From Clostridium sp. CM027 (GTDB taxonomy: Bacteria > Bacillota > Clostridia > Clostridiales > Clostridiaceae): 64,000 bases of DNA. Shown piece after piece: positions 9,389 through 17,994 of this stretch. The position numbers and the translations under genes were made by a program. Under the pieces are notes generated by a model. It was not told the DNA's origin and did no database searches. It was given only the letters and a program-made list of their open reading frames with translations. The DNA lies in assembly GCF_024730565.1 (NCBI RefSeq), contig NZ_CP077725.1:1860001-1924000 (forward strand). Direction: 5' to 3'. Positions within the stretch are counted from its first letter, which is position 1; each line of letters opens with the position of its first letter.

Positions 9389-9391
9389 TCT

Positions 9392-10186
9392 TTACTTGCT
9401 ACTTTCCAAGTGGGTGACACCTTTTTTTGCCTTATCACAATAGTAATACATTGCCTCACTTAAGAACTTAGCTAGACCTTCTTTATACTTATCAATATTA
9501 GCTGTAAATCGTTCATCACAAACATATAAATCTCCAAGTCCTCTAAATATTTCTATAGTACAATTGTAGAAGTTATCTGTAATTTGCTGTCTTAGCTCGC
9601 CTACTGCCTTTTGAACTTCTGAATGTTCTACACCTTTATCCATATTATCTACGATTTTCTTGTAAATTTGTCCACTTGTTGTATTGATTCTGGCCCAATC
9701 ATCTTTTGTGTACTTTGAGGTTTTTTTCACGCTTTCCTTGTATTCATCAGAGTTACCATATTTTTGCTTTGTTTCCTCTGCATATTTTTCTTTATGTGCC
9801 TCTATTCCAGTCATATCAAATCCCTCAAACATTTCCTTCTTATTCATATCTGTTCCCCCTTCAATGGAATCTATAGTTTTATTTACAGATTTTATTATCT
9901 TATCAAGTCTCTTCTTTTTTTCTATCAGTAGCTCTTTATGTGTCATTAACGCATGTTTTCTATCAAAACCTGGATTATCTAAAATTTCTTTTATTTCTTG
10001 CAAAGTAAAATCCAGTTCTTTAAAAAATAAAACTTGCTGTAATCTTTCAATGTCCATCTCAGTGTAAAGTCTGTATCCTGCTGTTGTTACAGAATCTGGC
10101 TTTAGAATACCTACTTGATCATAATGATGAAGTGTACGTACGCTTACTCCAACCATGTCAGCTACTTCTTTTATTTTGTAGGACAT
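9392..10186 (-). CDS. MerR-family regulator with TipAS drug-binding domain
   Basis: A 264-residue TipA/Mta-type regulator. The N-terminal MerR winged helix (residues 2-70, IKEVADMVGVSVRTLHHYDQVG and GYRLYTEMDIERLQ) is followed by a coiled-coil dimerisation helix (about 75-112). The C-terminal TipAS domain (about 140-255: YGNSDEYKESVKKTSKYTKDDW, FYNCTIEIFRGLGDLYVCDERF) binds hydrophobic drugs or thiopeptides in relatives. The start has AAGGAGATG. A MerR-type promoter with an internal palindrome lies at 10305-10335, pointing to self-activation. No efflux gene is adjacent, so its other targets are unknown. Confidence 0.92.
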   Translation of the reverse strand: MSYKIKEVADMVGVSVRTLHHYDQVGILKPDSVTTAGYRLYTEMDIERLQQVLFFKELDFTLQEIKEILDNPGFDRKHALMTHKELLIEKKKRLDKIIKSVNKTIDSIEGGTDMNKKEMFEGFDMTGIEAHKEKYAEETKQKYGNSDEYKESVKKTSKYTKDDWARINTTSGQIYKKIVDNMDKGVEHSEVQKAVGELRQQITDNFYNCTIEIFRGLGDLYVCDERFTANIDKYKEGLAKFLSEAMYYYCDKAKKGVTHLESSK

Positions 10187-10304
10187 AAAATCATCTCCTT
10201 CGTTCTTTATTAATCATCATCAATACCGAATCAGCTTTGCATCTTCATAAACTAAAGTGTCGTTACCCTAGAAATCCCTTCTCTATTTTCTTCCCTACAA
10301 ATCT

Positions 10305-10335
10305 ATAATAATCTATAACGTAACGTTAGCGTCAA
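10305..10335 (-). promoter_or_regulatory. MerR-type promoter with 19-bp spacer and operator
   Basis: On the minus strand, TTGACG (10330-10335) and TATTAT (10305-10310) are separated by 19 bp, the stretched spacing that MerR activators untwist. The spacer contains the palindrome TAACGT-A-ACGTTA (10316-10328). It is 119 bp upstream of the TipAS regulator start. Confidence 0.75.
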
Positions 10336-10390
10336 TATATTTTTCAATAATATTTTAAATTTTATTTATGTACGTAGAAATAATGTCTAA

Positions 10391-10419
10391 TTGACATACT
10401 TAATTATATGAAGTAAACT
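10391..10419 (+). promoter_or_regulatory. promoter of the first preQ1 operon
   Basis: TTGACA (10391-10396), 17-bp spacer, TAAACT (10414-10419). The start falls about 15-20 nt before the preQ1 aptamer. Confidence 0.6.
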
Positions 10420-10440
10420 TTATTAATATAAAACTTAAAT

Positions 10441-10512
10441 AAGACAGTTCTAAACCATCCTGTCTATAAACAAAACTAGGACGTTAAGGGCGTTTTACGC
10501 CCTTTTTTATTT
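10441..10512 (+). promoter_or_regulatory. preQ1-I riboswitch plus terminator (copy 1)
   Basis: The compact aptamer is at 10441-10482: stem GACAG/CTGTC enclosing TTCTAAACCATC, then the A-rich tail TATAAACAAAACTAGGA. This matches the class I preQ1 aptamer fold. It is followed by the terminator GGGCGTTTTACGCCC plus T-run at 10486-10510. Binding of preQ1 should favour termination, so genes at 10529 and 11527 would be expressed when queuosine precursor is low. It is nearly identical to the aptamer at 14067. Confidence 0.9.
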
Positions 10513-10528
10513 TTTAGGAGGATTTAAA

Positions 10529-11539
10529 ATGAAGAAAATAGGCTTAACAACTACCGTACCTGTAGAGGTTCTAATTGCGGCGGGTTATACCCCTGTAGAT
10601 TTAAATAATGTTTTTATAACCTCTAAGGACTATTTGAAATATATAGACATTGCAGAAAAAGATGGCTTTCCTAAAAGCTTGTGCACTTGGATAAAGGGAA
10701 TTTATGGAGCGTGCTTAGCAAACGGCATCAAAGAGATAATCGGAGTTGTGGAGGGCGACTGTTCTAATACCAAAGCCCTTATTGAAGTGCTTACGTTAAA
10801 AGGAATAAAAGTTTATCCCTTTTCCTTTCCACACAGTCACAAATTAGATGATGTAGAACACGAAATAAATAAATTTATGAGTATCTTTAATGTAACAATT
10901 GAAGAAGTTGAAGTAGTTAGAAAAAGGCTAAATGAAATTAGAGCCTTAGCTAAAACAATTGATGAACTAACACATATCCATAATAAGGTAACTGGTTTTG
11001 AAAATCATCTATATCAAGTAAGCTTAAGTGATTTTAATGGAGATATAGATGCCTTTGAAGTCGAACTTAAAAAATCTATTTGTTATATTAAAAATAAAAA
11101 ACCAGTAATTAGAAAACTACGACTTGGATATATAGGGGTTCCTCCCATGACTTGCGATATCTATGAATTTGTTGAGAAGTTTAATGCTAATTTTGTATAC
11201 AATGAAGTTCAAAGAGAATTTGCTTTTCCAAGAGCAGATAAATCACTAAATATATTTCAGCAATATTATGACTACACTTATCCTTATGATACTGACTTTA
11301 GGATCAAAGAGTTACAAACGCAAATTGACGAACGTAAACTAGATGGAATAATTCACTACACTCAAGCCTTTTGCTATAGAGCAGTCGAAAATATTATTTT
11401 AAAAGAAAAACTAGATATACCCATATTAAATATCGAAGGTGACAAGTTAAATATCTTAGATGCAAGAACAAAACTTAGGTTAGAAGCCTTTCTTGATATG
11501 CTACTAGATTTGAAGGAGGCTGAAAAATGCGAGTGTTAG
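10529..11539 (+). CDS. 2-hydroxyacyl-CoA dehydratase-like (HgdB/YjiM) Fe-S protein
   Basis: A 336-residue protein of the HgdB/BcrB/DCCP superfamily (COG1775 type). It starts with MKKIGLTTTVPVEVLIAAGY, typical of the family. Conserved-looking cysteines at C52 (SLCTW), C62, C78 (EGDCSNT), C209 (MTCDIY) and C282 (AFCYR) could bind a [4Fe-4S] or double-cubane cluster; the C-terminus ends CEC. It is shorter than the usual roughly 400 residues, and there is only one such subunit where true dehydratases need two. It overlaps its ATPase activator by 13 bp. The preQ1 riboswitch directly upstream links it to queuosine metabolism. I infer a difficult low-potential reduction, such as epoxyqueuosine reduction or base salvage; substrate unknown. 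Confidence 0.8.
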   Translation: MKKIGLTTTVPVEVLIAAGYTPVDLNNVFITSKDYLKYIDIAEKDGFPKSLCTWIKGIYGACLANGIKEIIGVVEGDCSNTKALIEVLTLKGIKVYPFSFPHSHKLDDVEHEINKFMSIFNVTIEEVEVVRKRLNEIRALAKTIDELTHIHNKVTGFENHLYQVSLSDFNGDIDAFEVELKKSICYIKNKKPVIRKLRLGYIGVPPMTCDIYEFVEKFNANFVYNEVQREFAFPRADKSLNIFQQYYDYTYPYDTDFRIKELQTQIDERKLDGIIHYTQAFCYRAVENIILKEKLDIPILNIEGDKLNILDARTKLRLEAFLDMLLDLKEAEKCEC

Positions 11540-12285
11540 GAATTGACCTTGGAAGCCGCGAGGTTAAAATTGTTTTAATGGAAAATAATAAGATAATACA
11601 GAAGGCTAAAGTAAGTACCATGAGCTTTTACAGAAATTACTGCGACTTTGATGGTAAGATTATTGTTAATTTAGATAAGCTTGATATTAGGCAAATTGAT
11701 AAGGCAGTATCTACAGGCTACGGAAGAAATAATATTGACTTATTGTTATTCACACCAATAAATGAGATAAAAGCCCACGTGTATGGGGGGCTCTATCAAA
11801 CTGGCTTAAAAGATTTTATACTTTTAGATGTAGGTGGCCAAGATGTTAAGGTTGTAAAAGTAGAAAAAGGCATCACCACTGACCTAGAGCTTAATGAAAA
11901 ATGTGCTGCTTCCTGTGGTAGATATTTAGAGAATATGGCAAATGTACTTGAAATATCTCTTGATGACATGAGTGTGAATTATGAAAATCCTATAGAACTT
12001 AATTCAACATGTGCTGTGTTTTCTGAGTCAGAGTTAATTGGAAAAATAGCTGAAGGTGTAAGTATAGAAAACTTATGTTCCAGTGTTAACTATTCTCTAT
12101 ACAAGAGACTTCAACCTCTTTTAAGTAGATTTAAAGGTAAAAAATTAATTTTAACTGGTGGTGTTGCTAATAATACCGCACTAAAAAAATATTTAAAAGA
12201 AGATTATGAAGAGATAGTATCAATTGAGCATCCACAATTTAATGGAGCCATTGGATGTTGCTATTATGGAGATAAGTTTTTATAA
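11527..12285 (+). CDS. BadF/BadG/HgdC-type activator ATPase
   Basis: A 252-residue ASKHA-fold ATPase that injects low-potential electrons into a dehydratase-like partner. Visible motifs are the phosphate-1 loop GIDLGSREVK, phosphate-2 LLDVGGQDVK (residues 99-108), the cluster-binding segments NEKCAASCGRY (C126) and NSTCAVFSESE (C162) that bridge the dimer with one [4Fe-4S], and LTGGVANN for adenosine. The length is normal for the family. The start has a strong GGAGG and overlaps the end of the partner gene by 13 bp, indicating translational coupling. It belongs to the preQ1-riboswitch operon. Confidence 0.92.
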   Translation: MRVLGIDLGSREVKIVLMENNKIIQKAKVSTMSFYRNYCDFDGKIIVNLDKLDIRQIDKAVSTGYGRNNIDLLLFTPINEIKAHVYGGLYQTGLKDFILLDVGGQDVKVVKVEKGITTDLELNEKCAASCGRYLENMANVLEISLDDMSVNYENPIELNSTCAVFSESELIGKIAEGVSIENLCSSVNYSLYKRLQPLLSRFKGKKLILTGGVANNTALKKYLKEDYEEIVSIEHPQFNGAIGCCYYGDKFL

Positions 12286-12305
12286 ACTTACTCTTTTTTT
12301 ATCAT

Positions 12306-12340
12306 AAAAGCCCACCCTACTTTGATAGAGTGAGCTTTTA
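12306..12340. terminator. bidirectional terminator
   Basis: The imperfect hairpin AAAAGCCCACCCTA / TAGAGTGAGCTTTT has T-rich flanks on both sides. It sits between the converging HgdC-like and DUF1846 genes. Confidence 0.7.
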
Positions 12341-12375
12341 CTTCTATGTTATTAGAAACAAGGTATTTAAAATAA

Positions 12376-13884
12376 CTAATTGTTATAGTAAAGACTCTCA
12401 GTTGCATATTCTGCATCACAGGTTATATCTATGCCAAGTTTTCTAAAAGTTTGCTCATCATTTGTACTTATAATTGTAGTTGAGTGAGCTTGACATCCTT
12501 TTAGCATTACTAATTTATCCATGGCTACCTTTGCTGTTGGATTTGTAGCAGCACATATACTAAGGGCAATTAACACATTTTCACAATCTAAAGCTGGTTT
12601 CTTACTACCTAATGTTTTTGATTTTAGATTTATAATTGGCTCAAGTATAACTGGAGAAATAAGGTGAATCTCGTCATTTATATTTGCAAAATATTTAACA
12701 GCATTTAAAATTATGGCAGCTGTTGCATCCATTACAGATGAACTTTTACTAGTTACTATTGTTCCATCATTAAGCTCCATTGCCATTGCTGGGCAAGTTT
12801 CATTTTTACTCGAACATTGTTTTAAAGCCGACGAGCGTTCTCTTGCAGGAATAACAACTTTCCTATCTTGCTGTTTTAAATTAAGCTCTTCCATAAGAAG
12901 CTTTACCCGCTCGAAGGTTTCTTTATCTATGTAACCTTTTTTATACTCACATCCTGTTTTGAAATACCTTCTTATTATCTCTTGTCTAGATGCTTCTTTA
13001 ATAACCGTATCGTCAATAATTCCAAAGCCTACTCTGTTAACTCCCATATCTGTTGGAGATTTATAAACAGCTTCTTCATTTGTTATCCTTTCTATAATTC
13101 GCCTAAGTACAGGGAAAGTTTCAATATCGCGATTATAGTTTACGGATATTTTATCATAAGCATCAAAGTGGAATGAATCCAGCATATTTACATCGTTAAG
13201 ATCCGCTGTTGCAGCTTCATAGGCTATATTTAAAGGATGCTTTAAAGGAATATTCCATACTGGAAAGGTTTCAAACTTTGAATAACCGGCTGCTCTGCCT
13301 TGCTTATGTTCATGATAAAGCTGACTAAGGCAAGTAGCTAACTTGCCACTTCCTGGCCCTGGTGCTGTTACAACTACAATAGATTTTGTTGTTTCAATAT
13401 ATGGATTTTTGCCATATCCCTCATCACTTACAATTGCATCTACATCTGTAGGATATCCTTTGGTTGCCCTATGTTTGTATACTTTTATTCCTCTACGCTC
13501 TAGCTTATTTATAAAAATCGTAGTTGCTGGTTGCCCATCATATCTGGTTATTACAACACTATTTACATCAAGATCATATTCACGTAAATCATCAATTAAT
13601 CTTAAAACATCAACATCATATGTAATACCGAAATCCCCTCTAATTTTGTTTCGCTCGATATCTCCTGCATATACACAAATAATGACTTCAACTTTTTCTT
13701 TTAATTTATGTAGTAACTTAATCTTTGCATTTTCATCAAATCCTGGTAAAACTCTTTTTGCATGAAGGTCATTGAAAAGTTTCCCCCCAAATTCTAAATA
13801 TAATTTATCGTAATTATTAACTCTTTCTAAAATATATTTTGATTGTTCTTCTAAATATTTTTTCTGATCAAATCCTATTTTCAT
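12376..13884 (-). CDS. DUF1846 family protein
   Basis: A 502-residue cytosolic protein with the full features of the DUF1846 family, including [15 protein letters not shown] at the start, a glycine-rich [20 protein letters not shown] segment near residue 175 resembling a nucleotide-binding loop, and [15 protein letters not shown] in the C-terminal half. The length matches the family. No biochemical role is settled as far as I know. It lies between the two preQ1-controlled operons but on the opposite strand, and has its own upstream region, so I do not infer a queuosine role. Confidence 0.85.
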   Translation of the reverse strand: MKIGFDQKKYLEEQSKYILERVNNYDKLYLEFGGKLFNDLHAKRVLPGFDENAKIKLLHKLKEKVEVIICVYAGDIERNKIRGDFGITYDVDVLRLIDDLREYDLDVNSVVITRYDGQPATTIFINKLERRGIKVYKHRATKGYPTDVDAIVSDEGYGKNPYIETTKSIVVVTAPGPGSGKLATCLSQLYHEHKQGRAAGYSKFETFPVWNIPLKHPLNIAYEAATADLNDVNMLDSFHFDAYDKISVNYNRDIETFPVLRRIIERITNEEAVYKSPTDMGVNRVGFGIIDDTVIKEASRQEIIRRYFKTGCEYKKGYIDKETFERVKLLMEELNLKQQDRKVVIPARERSSALKQCSSKNETCPAMAMELNDGTIVTSKSSSVMDATAAIILNAVKYFANINDEIHLISPVILEPIINLKSKTLGSKKPALDCENVLIALSICAATNPTAKVAMDKLVMLKGCQAHSTTIISTNDEQTFRKLGIDITCDAEYATESLYYNN

Positions 13885-14017
13885 TTTTACTCCTCACTAA
13901 CAACATTATTTTTTAGATATATTATACCCAATATTTCTCCATGATACTATAATTGAATATGCTTTTACAACTTTATATTATTACACAATTTCAGTTTAAA
14001 GTAAACTTTATATTGAG

Positions 14018-14046
14018 TTGACATACCTCATAACTTATAGTAAAAT
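14018..14046 (+). promoter_or_regulatory. promoter of queD-queE-folE-queC
   Basis: TTGACA (14018-14023), 17-bp spacer, TAAAAT (14041-14046), placed about 20 nt before the preQ1 aptamer. Layout and spacing match the promoter at 10391. Confidence 0.7.
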
Positions 14047-14066
14047 TAGTAATAATAAAACCTAAT

Positions 14067-14137
14067 AAGACAGTTCTAAACCATCCTGTCTATAAACAAA
14101 ACTAGGACGTAACTACCGTTTTAGGTAGCTTTTTTTG
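14067..14137 (+). promoter_or_regulatory. preQ1-I riboswitch plus terminator (copy 2)
   Basis: The aptamer at 14067-14107 is identical to copy 1 over about 44 nt (GACAGTTCTAAACCATCCTG core, then TATAAACAAAACTAGGACGT). The terminator is a different sequence: CTACCGTTTTAGGTAG plus a T-run at 14112-14137. It precedes the preQ1 biosynthesis genes, the classic target of this riboswitch. A second weak hairpin (GGGTAGATTATGCCC) with a T-run follows at 14143-14164. Confidence 0.95.
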
Positions 14138-14250
14138 TATGAGGGTAGATTATGCCCTTTTTTATTTACAAAAAATTATAAACATGAAAAATAAAATGAT
14201 TTTTTCGAAATATTAAGGATATTAACATAAATATTAAGAGGAGTGAACCC

Positions 14251-14682
14251 ATGTATATTTTAAAGACAGAACACAGCTTTGACAGTGCACATTTTCTTTC
14301 TGGTTATAAAGGAAAGTGTTCAAATATTCACGGACATAGATGGAAAGTTGAAGTTTACGTTCAATCAGAAACCTTGGCACAAGGCGGACAACTTGACGGC
14401 ATGATAATAGATTTTGGTGATCTAAAAAAAGATGTTAAAGATATGGTAGATTCTTATGACCATGCCTTAATAGTGCAAGAAGATACCATGAGAAGCGAAA
14501 CCTTAAATTGTCTAAAGCAAGATGGCTTTAATGTAATTCTGGTTGATTTTAGACCAACAGCTGAAAACTTTGCATCATTTTTTTTTGAACTAATGAAAGA
14601 TAAAGGTTATCTTGTAAAAAAAACTACGGTTTATGAAACGCCTACTAATAGTGCATCATATGAAGAAAGCGGGGCACGTTAA
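14251..14682 (+). CDS. queD: 6-carboxy-5,6,7,8-tetrahydropterin synthase QueD
   Basis: A 143-residue PTPS-family enzyme that converts dihydroneopterin triphosphate to 6-carboxytetrahydropterin, the first dedicated step to queuosine. Zinc ligands H14 (DSAHF), H27 and H29 (NIHGHRW) and the catalytic C23 and D70-H71 (SYDHALIV) are all present. The start ATG has AGAGGAG. It is the first gene of the preQ1-riboswitch operon and is followed one base later by queE. Confidence 0.96.
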   Translation: MYILKTEHSFDSAHFLSGYKGKCSNIHGHRWKVEVYVQSETLAQGGQLDGMIIDFGDLKKDVKDMVDSYDHALIVQEDTMRSETLNCLKQDGFNVILVDFRPTAENFASFFFELMKDKGYLVKKTTVYETPTNSASYEESGAR

Positions 14683-14683
14683 A

Positions 14684-15349
14684 ATGAAATACAAAGTAGT
14701 TGAAAAATTTATAAGTGTTAATGGAGAAGGTCCTCTGTCAGGACAACTAGTAGTATTTATAAGATTTGCAGGCTGTAATTTACATTGTAGCTATTGCGAT
14801 ACCACCTGGGCCAATAATGAAAATGTTCGTTATGACTTCATGACGCCTGTTGAGATATACAAATATATAAAATCTACTAAAATTAGAAATATAACCTTAA
14901 CTGGTGGTGAGCCACTGCTTCAAGAAGGAATTATAGAACTATTACAAACGCTCTCTAGCGATAGATCGCTTCATGTTGAAATAGAAACTAATGGTAGTGT
15001 TATTTTAGATGAATTTTTAAGTATAGAAAATCCACCAAGCTTTAATATGGATTATAAATTACCTTCAAGTAATATGGAAGATAAAATGACTTTAAATAAC
15101 TTTAAATATTTAAGTTATAAAGATACAGTTAAATTTGTATCTGGCAGCAGGTCAGATTTACAAAAGGCCAAATTTATAATAGATAAATATGAGCTAACTA
15201 GCAAAACAAATGTATATATTAGTCCAGTATTCGGACAAATTGACCTAGAAGAGATTGTAGAATTTATGAAGTATAATAAAATGAATGGTGTTAATCTTCA
15301 AGTACAACTTCATAAAATCATTTGGGATCCAAATAAGAGAGGTGTGTAA
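14684..15349 (+). CDS. queE: 7-carboxy-7-deazaguanine synthase QueE
   Basis: A 221-residue radical SAM enzyme that contracts 6-carboxytetrahydropterin to 7-carboxy-7-deazaguanine. The cluster motif is C31-x3-C35-x2-C38 (AGCNLHCSYCDT), preceded by SVNGEGPLSGQ, typical of QueE. TLTGGEPLLQ supplies the SAM-binding GGE motif. I chose the ATG at 14684, right after the queD stop, because the protein then begins MKYKVVEKF like its relatives; the frame itself is open further upstream. It is cotranscribed with queD and folE. Confidence 0.95.
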   Translation: MKYKVVEKFISVNGEGPLSGQLVVFIRFAGCNLHCSYCDTTWANNENVRYDFMTPVEIYKYIKSTKIRNITLTGGEPLLQEGIIELLQTLSSDRSLHVEIETNGSVILDEFLSIENPPSFNMDYKLPSSNMEDKMTLNNFKYLSYKDTVKFVSGSRSDLQKAKFIIDKYELTSKTNVYISPVFGQIDLEEIVEFMKYNKMNGVNLQVQLHKIIWDPNKRGV

Positions 15350-15352
15350 AAT

Positions 15353-15943
15353 ATGGCAATTGATACGAAAGCAATTGAAGAACATATAAAAGGTATTTTA
15401 ATAGCAATAGGTGATGATCCTTCAAGGGAAGGCCTTAAAGATACCCCAACCCGTGTAGCTAAAATGTACGAAGAAGTATTCGCTGGCATGCGATATAGCA
15501 ATGATGAAATTTCAAAAATGTTTAATACAACATTTGTTGATGATTTAATAGTTGAAGAAGGGTCTCGTGATATGGTAATAATGAAGGATATCCAAATCTT
15601 TAGTCATTGCGAACATCATTTAGCTTTAATGTATGATATGAAAGTTACAGTTGCATATGTTCCTACCAAAAAAATTATTGGTTTAAGTAAAATTGCAAGA
15701 ATAGCTGATATGGTAGGTCGCAGATTACAGCTTCAAGAAAGAATAGGTACAGACATAGCTGAGATTATGCAGATGGTTACTAACTCACGCGATGTGGCTG
15801 TTATTATAGAAGGTGAGCATGCCTGCATGACGACCCGTGGAGTAAAAAAGCCAGGCACTAAAACATTGTCAACTACTTTTAGGGGAAGATTTAATACTGA
15901 TGTGATTTTAAATAATAAATTGATGATGCTTTATAGTAAATAA
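15353..15943 (+). CDS. folE: GTP cyclohydrolase I FolE
   Basis: A 196-residue enzyme that converts GTP to dihydroneopterin triphosphate, the substrate shared by folate and QueD. Zinc ligands C86 and H89 (SHCEHHLAL) and C158 (HACMTTRGV) are present, with the GLSKIARI and R-L-Q-x-QER motifs of the family. It lies 3 bp after queE in the preQ1-controlled operon, so here it probably feeds queuosine synthesis in particular. Confidence 0.97.
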   Translation: MAIDTKAIEEHIKGILIAIGDDPSREGLKDTPTRVAKMYEEVFAGMRYSNDEISKMFNTTFVDDLIVEEGSRDMVIMKDIQIFSHCEHHLALMYDMKVTVAYVPTKKIIGLSKIARIADMVGRRLQLQERIGTDIAEIMQMVTNSRDVAVIIEGEHACMTTRGVKKPGTKTLSTTFRGRFNTDVILNNKLMMLYSK

Positions 15944-15982
15944 ATAGAGGGTTTATAGTAAATAAGGGGAGGCGTATTAATT

Positions 15983-16639
15983 ATGAATAGAGAAAAAGCA
16001 GTAGTAGTATTCAGTGGCGGACAAGATAGCACAACTTGTTTATTTTGGGCGCTGGCGAGATATAAAGAAGTTATAGCTGTATCTTTTGATTACGGTCAAA
16101 AACATATATTAGAACTCGAATGTGCAAAGGATATATGTAAAAAGCACGGCGTTGAGCATCATTTTTTAGACTTAAACCTATTAAACCAACTAGCACCAAA
16201 TTCATTAACAAGAAAAGATATAGAGGTGGACACGTCAGCACCTAAAGATAGTGTACCTAATTCCTTCGTAGATGGAAGAAACTTATTATTCTTAAGTTTT
16301 GTAGCTGTGTTTGCAAAGCAAAGAGGTATAAGCAATATTATAACTGGTGTATCTCAAAGTGATTTTAGTGGATACCCAGATTGTAGAGATGTATTTATAA
16401 AATCTCTAAATGTTACCTTAAACTTAGCTATGGGTTATGATTTTGTAATTGAAACACCTTTAATGTGGATTAACAAGGCAGAAACTTGGAAAATGGCTTA
16501 TGATTTAGGTGTACTTGATATAGTTAAAGAGGATACTTTAACTTGTTATAATGGAATAAAAGGTAATGGTTGTGGAGACTGCCCCTCTTGTAAACTAAGA
16601 AAAAATGGATATTTAGAATTCAAAGAAAAAAATCTATAA
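15983..16639 (+). CDS. queC: 7-cyano-7-deazaguanine synthase QueC
   Basis: A 218-residue ATP-dependent amidoligase/nitrile synthetase that turns 7-carboxy-7-deazaguanine into preQ0. The PP-loop SGGQDSTTC is at residues 11-19, and the C-terminal zinc site uses C188, C197, C200 and C203. The start has GGGGAGG. It is the last gene of the operon; queF, tgt, queA and an epoxyqueuosine reductase are not in the window. Confidence 0.97.
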   Translation: MNREKAVVVFSGGQDSTTCLFWALARYKEVIAVSFDYGQKHILELECAKDICKKHGVEHHFLDLNLLNQLAPNSLTRKDIEVDTSAPKDSVPNSFVDGRNLLFLSFVAVFAKQRGISNIITGVSQSDFSGYPDCRDVFIKSLNVTLNLAMGYDFVIETPLMWINKAETWKMAYDLGVLDIVKEDTLTCYNGIKGNGCGDCPSCKLRKNGYLEFKEKNL

Positions 16640-16662
16640 ATATTATTTTATAGATTTTTTCT
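16626..16662 (+). terminator. terminator of the que operon
   Basis: The hairpin AAAAATCTATAAA / TTTATAGATTTTT overlaps the queC stop codon and ends in a T-run. Confidence 0.75.
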
Positions 16663-16857
16663 TTTGTTAACCAACTCATTCCTAGATATAATGATTAAAT
16701 CTCCTATAAGTGTTCCAAAAAAAGAAATAAGGGTGTATACAAAACACCAAATTAGAAAACTTGAATTAAATACAGTAAAGGTTACACTCAACAAACTCCA
16801 AATTTAATCAGTAAAATAACAAGCATTTAATAGATTTAAATCGAAATCAATATGAAA

Positions 16858-16891
16858 AAAGATGTTCCTCAGTAGATATAATGAACATCTA
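16858..16891 (-). terminator. terminator of the GNAT gene
   Basis: On the minus strand, AGATGTTC ... GAACATCT is followed by TTTTTT, just past the stop of the acetyltransferase gene. Confidence 0.65.
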
Positions 16892-16896
16892 GTGCT

Positions 16897-17805
16897 TTAA
16901 TATACTACATAATAATCCATTACAGAAATTTCTTCAAATCCACAGGATTCATAAAGTCCAAGTGCATTTTTATTTGACCTAGAAACTTCAATAAAAATAT
17001 TATCTACATTTTTATTATTTAATATATTAAGGGCAGAATTTAAAATTTCTCGTCCATATCCCTTTCTTCGAAAATCTGGAATTACTCCAACTCCATAAAT
17101 AAACCCCTCATTATCATTTATACAAATATGAATTTTACCTATAATTTCCCCATTAAGCTCAGCCATATAACTAATAAAATTATCATCCACATTAATTGAC
17201 GGTTTTTCCATGTCCATTTTATCCTCTTTATCATGAGCATCTTTTTTAGGAGTTCCAAAATAAATAGAACTTTGCCTATCAATTTCAACCGCGTCTTCAC
17301 TTGTTGATGCCAATCTAAGTTTAATTACATTGCTAGGAGTAGCCTCTAATACTTTCTTATTTAAGCACATTTTATACTCTGAACAACCATATTCTGCTCC
17401 AATGGAGTTAATAAATGCAAGGCCCGAAACCGATGTATGGTCACATATCATTAACACCTCTTGAGGACATATTCTTTGCCATTCTTCCTTAGCAATTAAA
17501 TATAGTTTTTTAAAGATTCCTTTTCTACGAAAATTAGGGTGTACCATACCGCTTATTTCTACTGTAGCTCCTCCGAAATTGCATAAGCCTAAATAACCTA
17601 CTAGAATTTCATTTTCATAATATAGGAACTCTCCAACAATTTTATTTTTTACATTTTTTTTTCTTTGGCGCATTTTAAGACCAAGTTCTAATTTCAAATT
17701 AATTTTTTGTTTTTCATAGCAAGCAGCTTCCAAACTTTTAATAGCTTCATATTCTTCTTCATTTAATTCCAACTTTATAGAAATTGTATGATGATAATTA
17801 TCCAT
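16897..17805 (-). CDS. double-domain GNAT acetyltransferase
   Basis: A 302-residue protein with two GNAT domains. The N-terminal acetyl-CoA motif is VHPNFRRKGIFKKLYLIA (residues about 92-109). The C-terminal domain carries VIPDFRRKGYGREILNSAL and NKNALGLYESCGF. Only the second domain has a fully canonical R/Q-x-x-G-x-G/A loop, so the first may be structural. The substrate is unknown; it is mycothiol-synthase-like in architecture only. The gene stands alone with its own terminator. Confidence 0.85.
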   Translation of the reverse strand: MDNYHHTISIKLELNEEEYEAIKSLEAACYEKQKINLKLELGLKMRQRKKNVKNKIVGEFLYYENEILVGYLGLCNFGGATVEISGMVHPNFRRKGIFKKLYLIAKEEWQRICPQEVLMICDHTSVSGLAFINSIGAEYGCSEYKMCLNKKVLEATPSNVIKLRLASTSEDAVEIDRQSSIYFGTPKKDAHDKEDKMDMEKPSINVDDNFISYMAELNGEIIGKIHICINDNEGFIYGVGVIPDFRRKGYGREILNSALNILNNKNVDNIFIEVSRSNKNALGLYESCGFEEISVMDYYVVY

Positions 17806-17994
17806 CGTTTTTCCCCCTAATTTAAAAATTCATATTTAAAGTATAATCTACATTTTAGTGTATCTCAATGCAAAAAACATATAAATCAGATGTATAAATT
17901 ATTGATACATACGATTTATATGTTTTATTTTTATTTTTAATTCTTGCATTATATGTTACTACCCTAAATAAGACACTTTATCAACAATTTAAAT

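Noticed and set aside
14633-14683. Upstream start for queE overlapping queD
   Set aside because: The extra 17 residues are not family-like and the ATG at 14684 directly after the queD stop gives the expected N-terminus.
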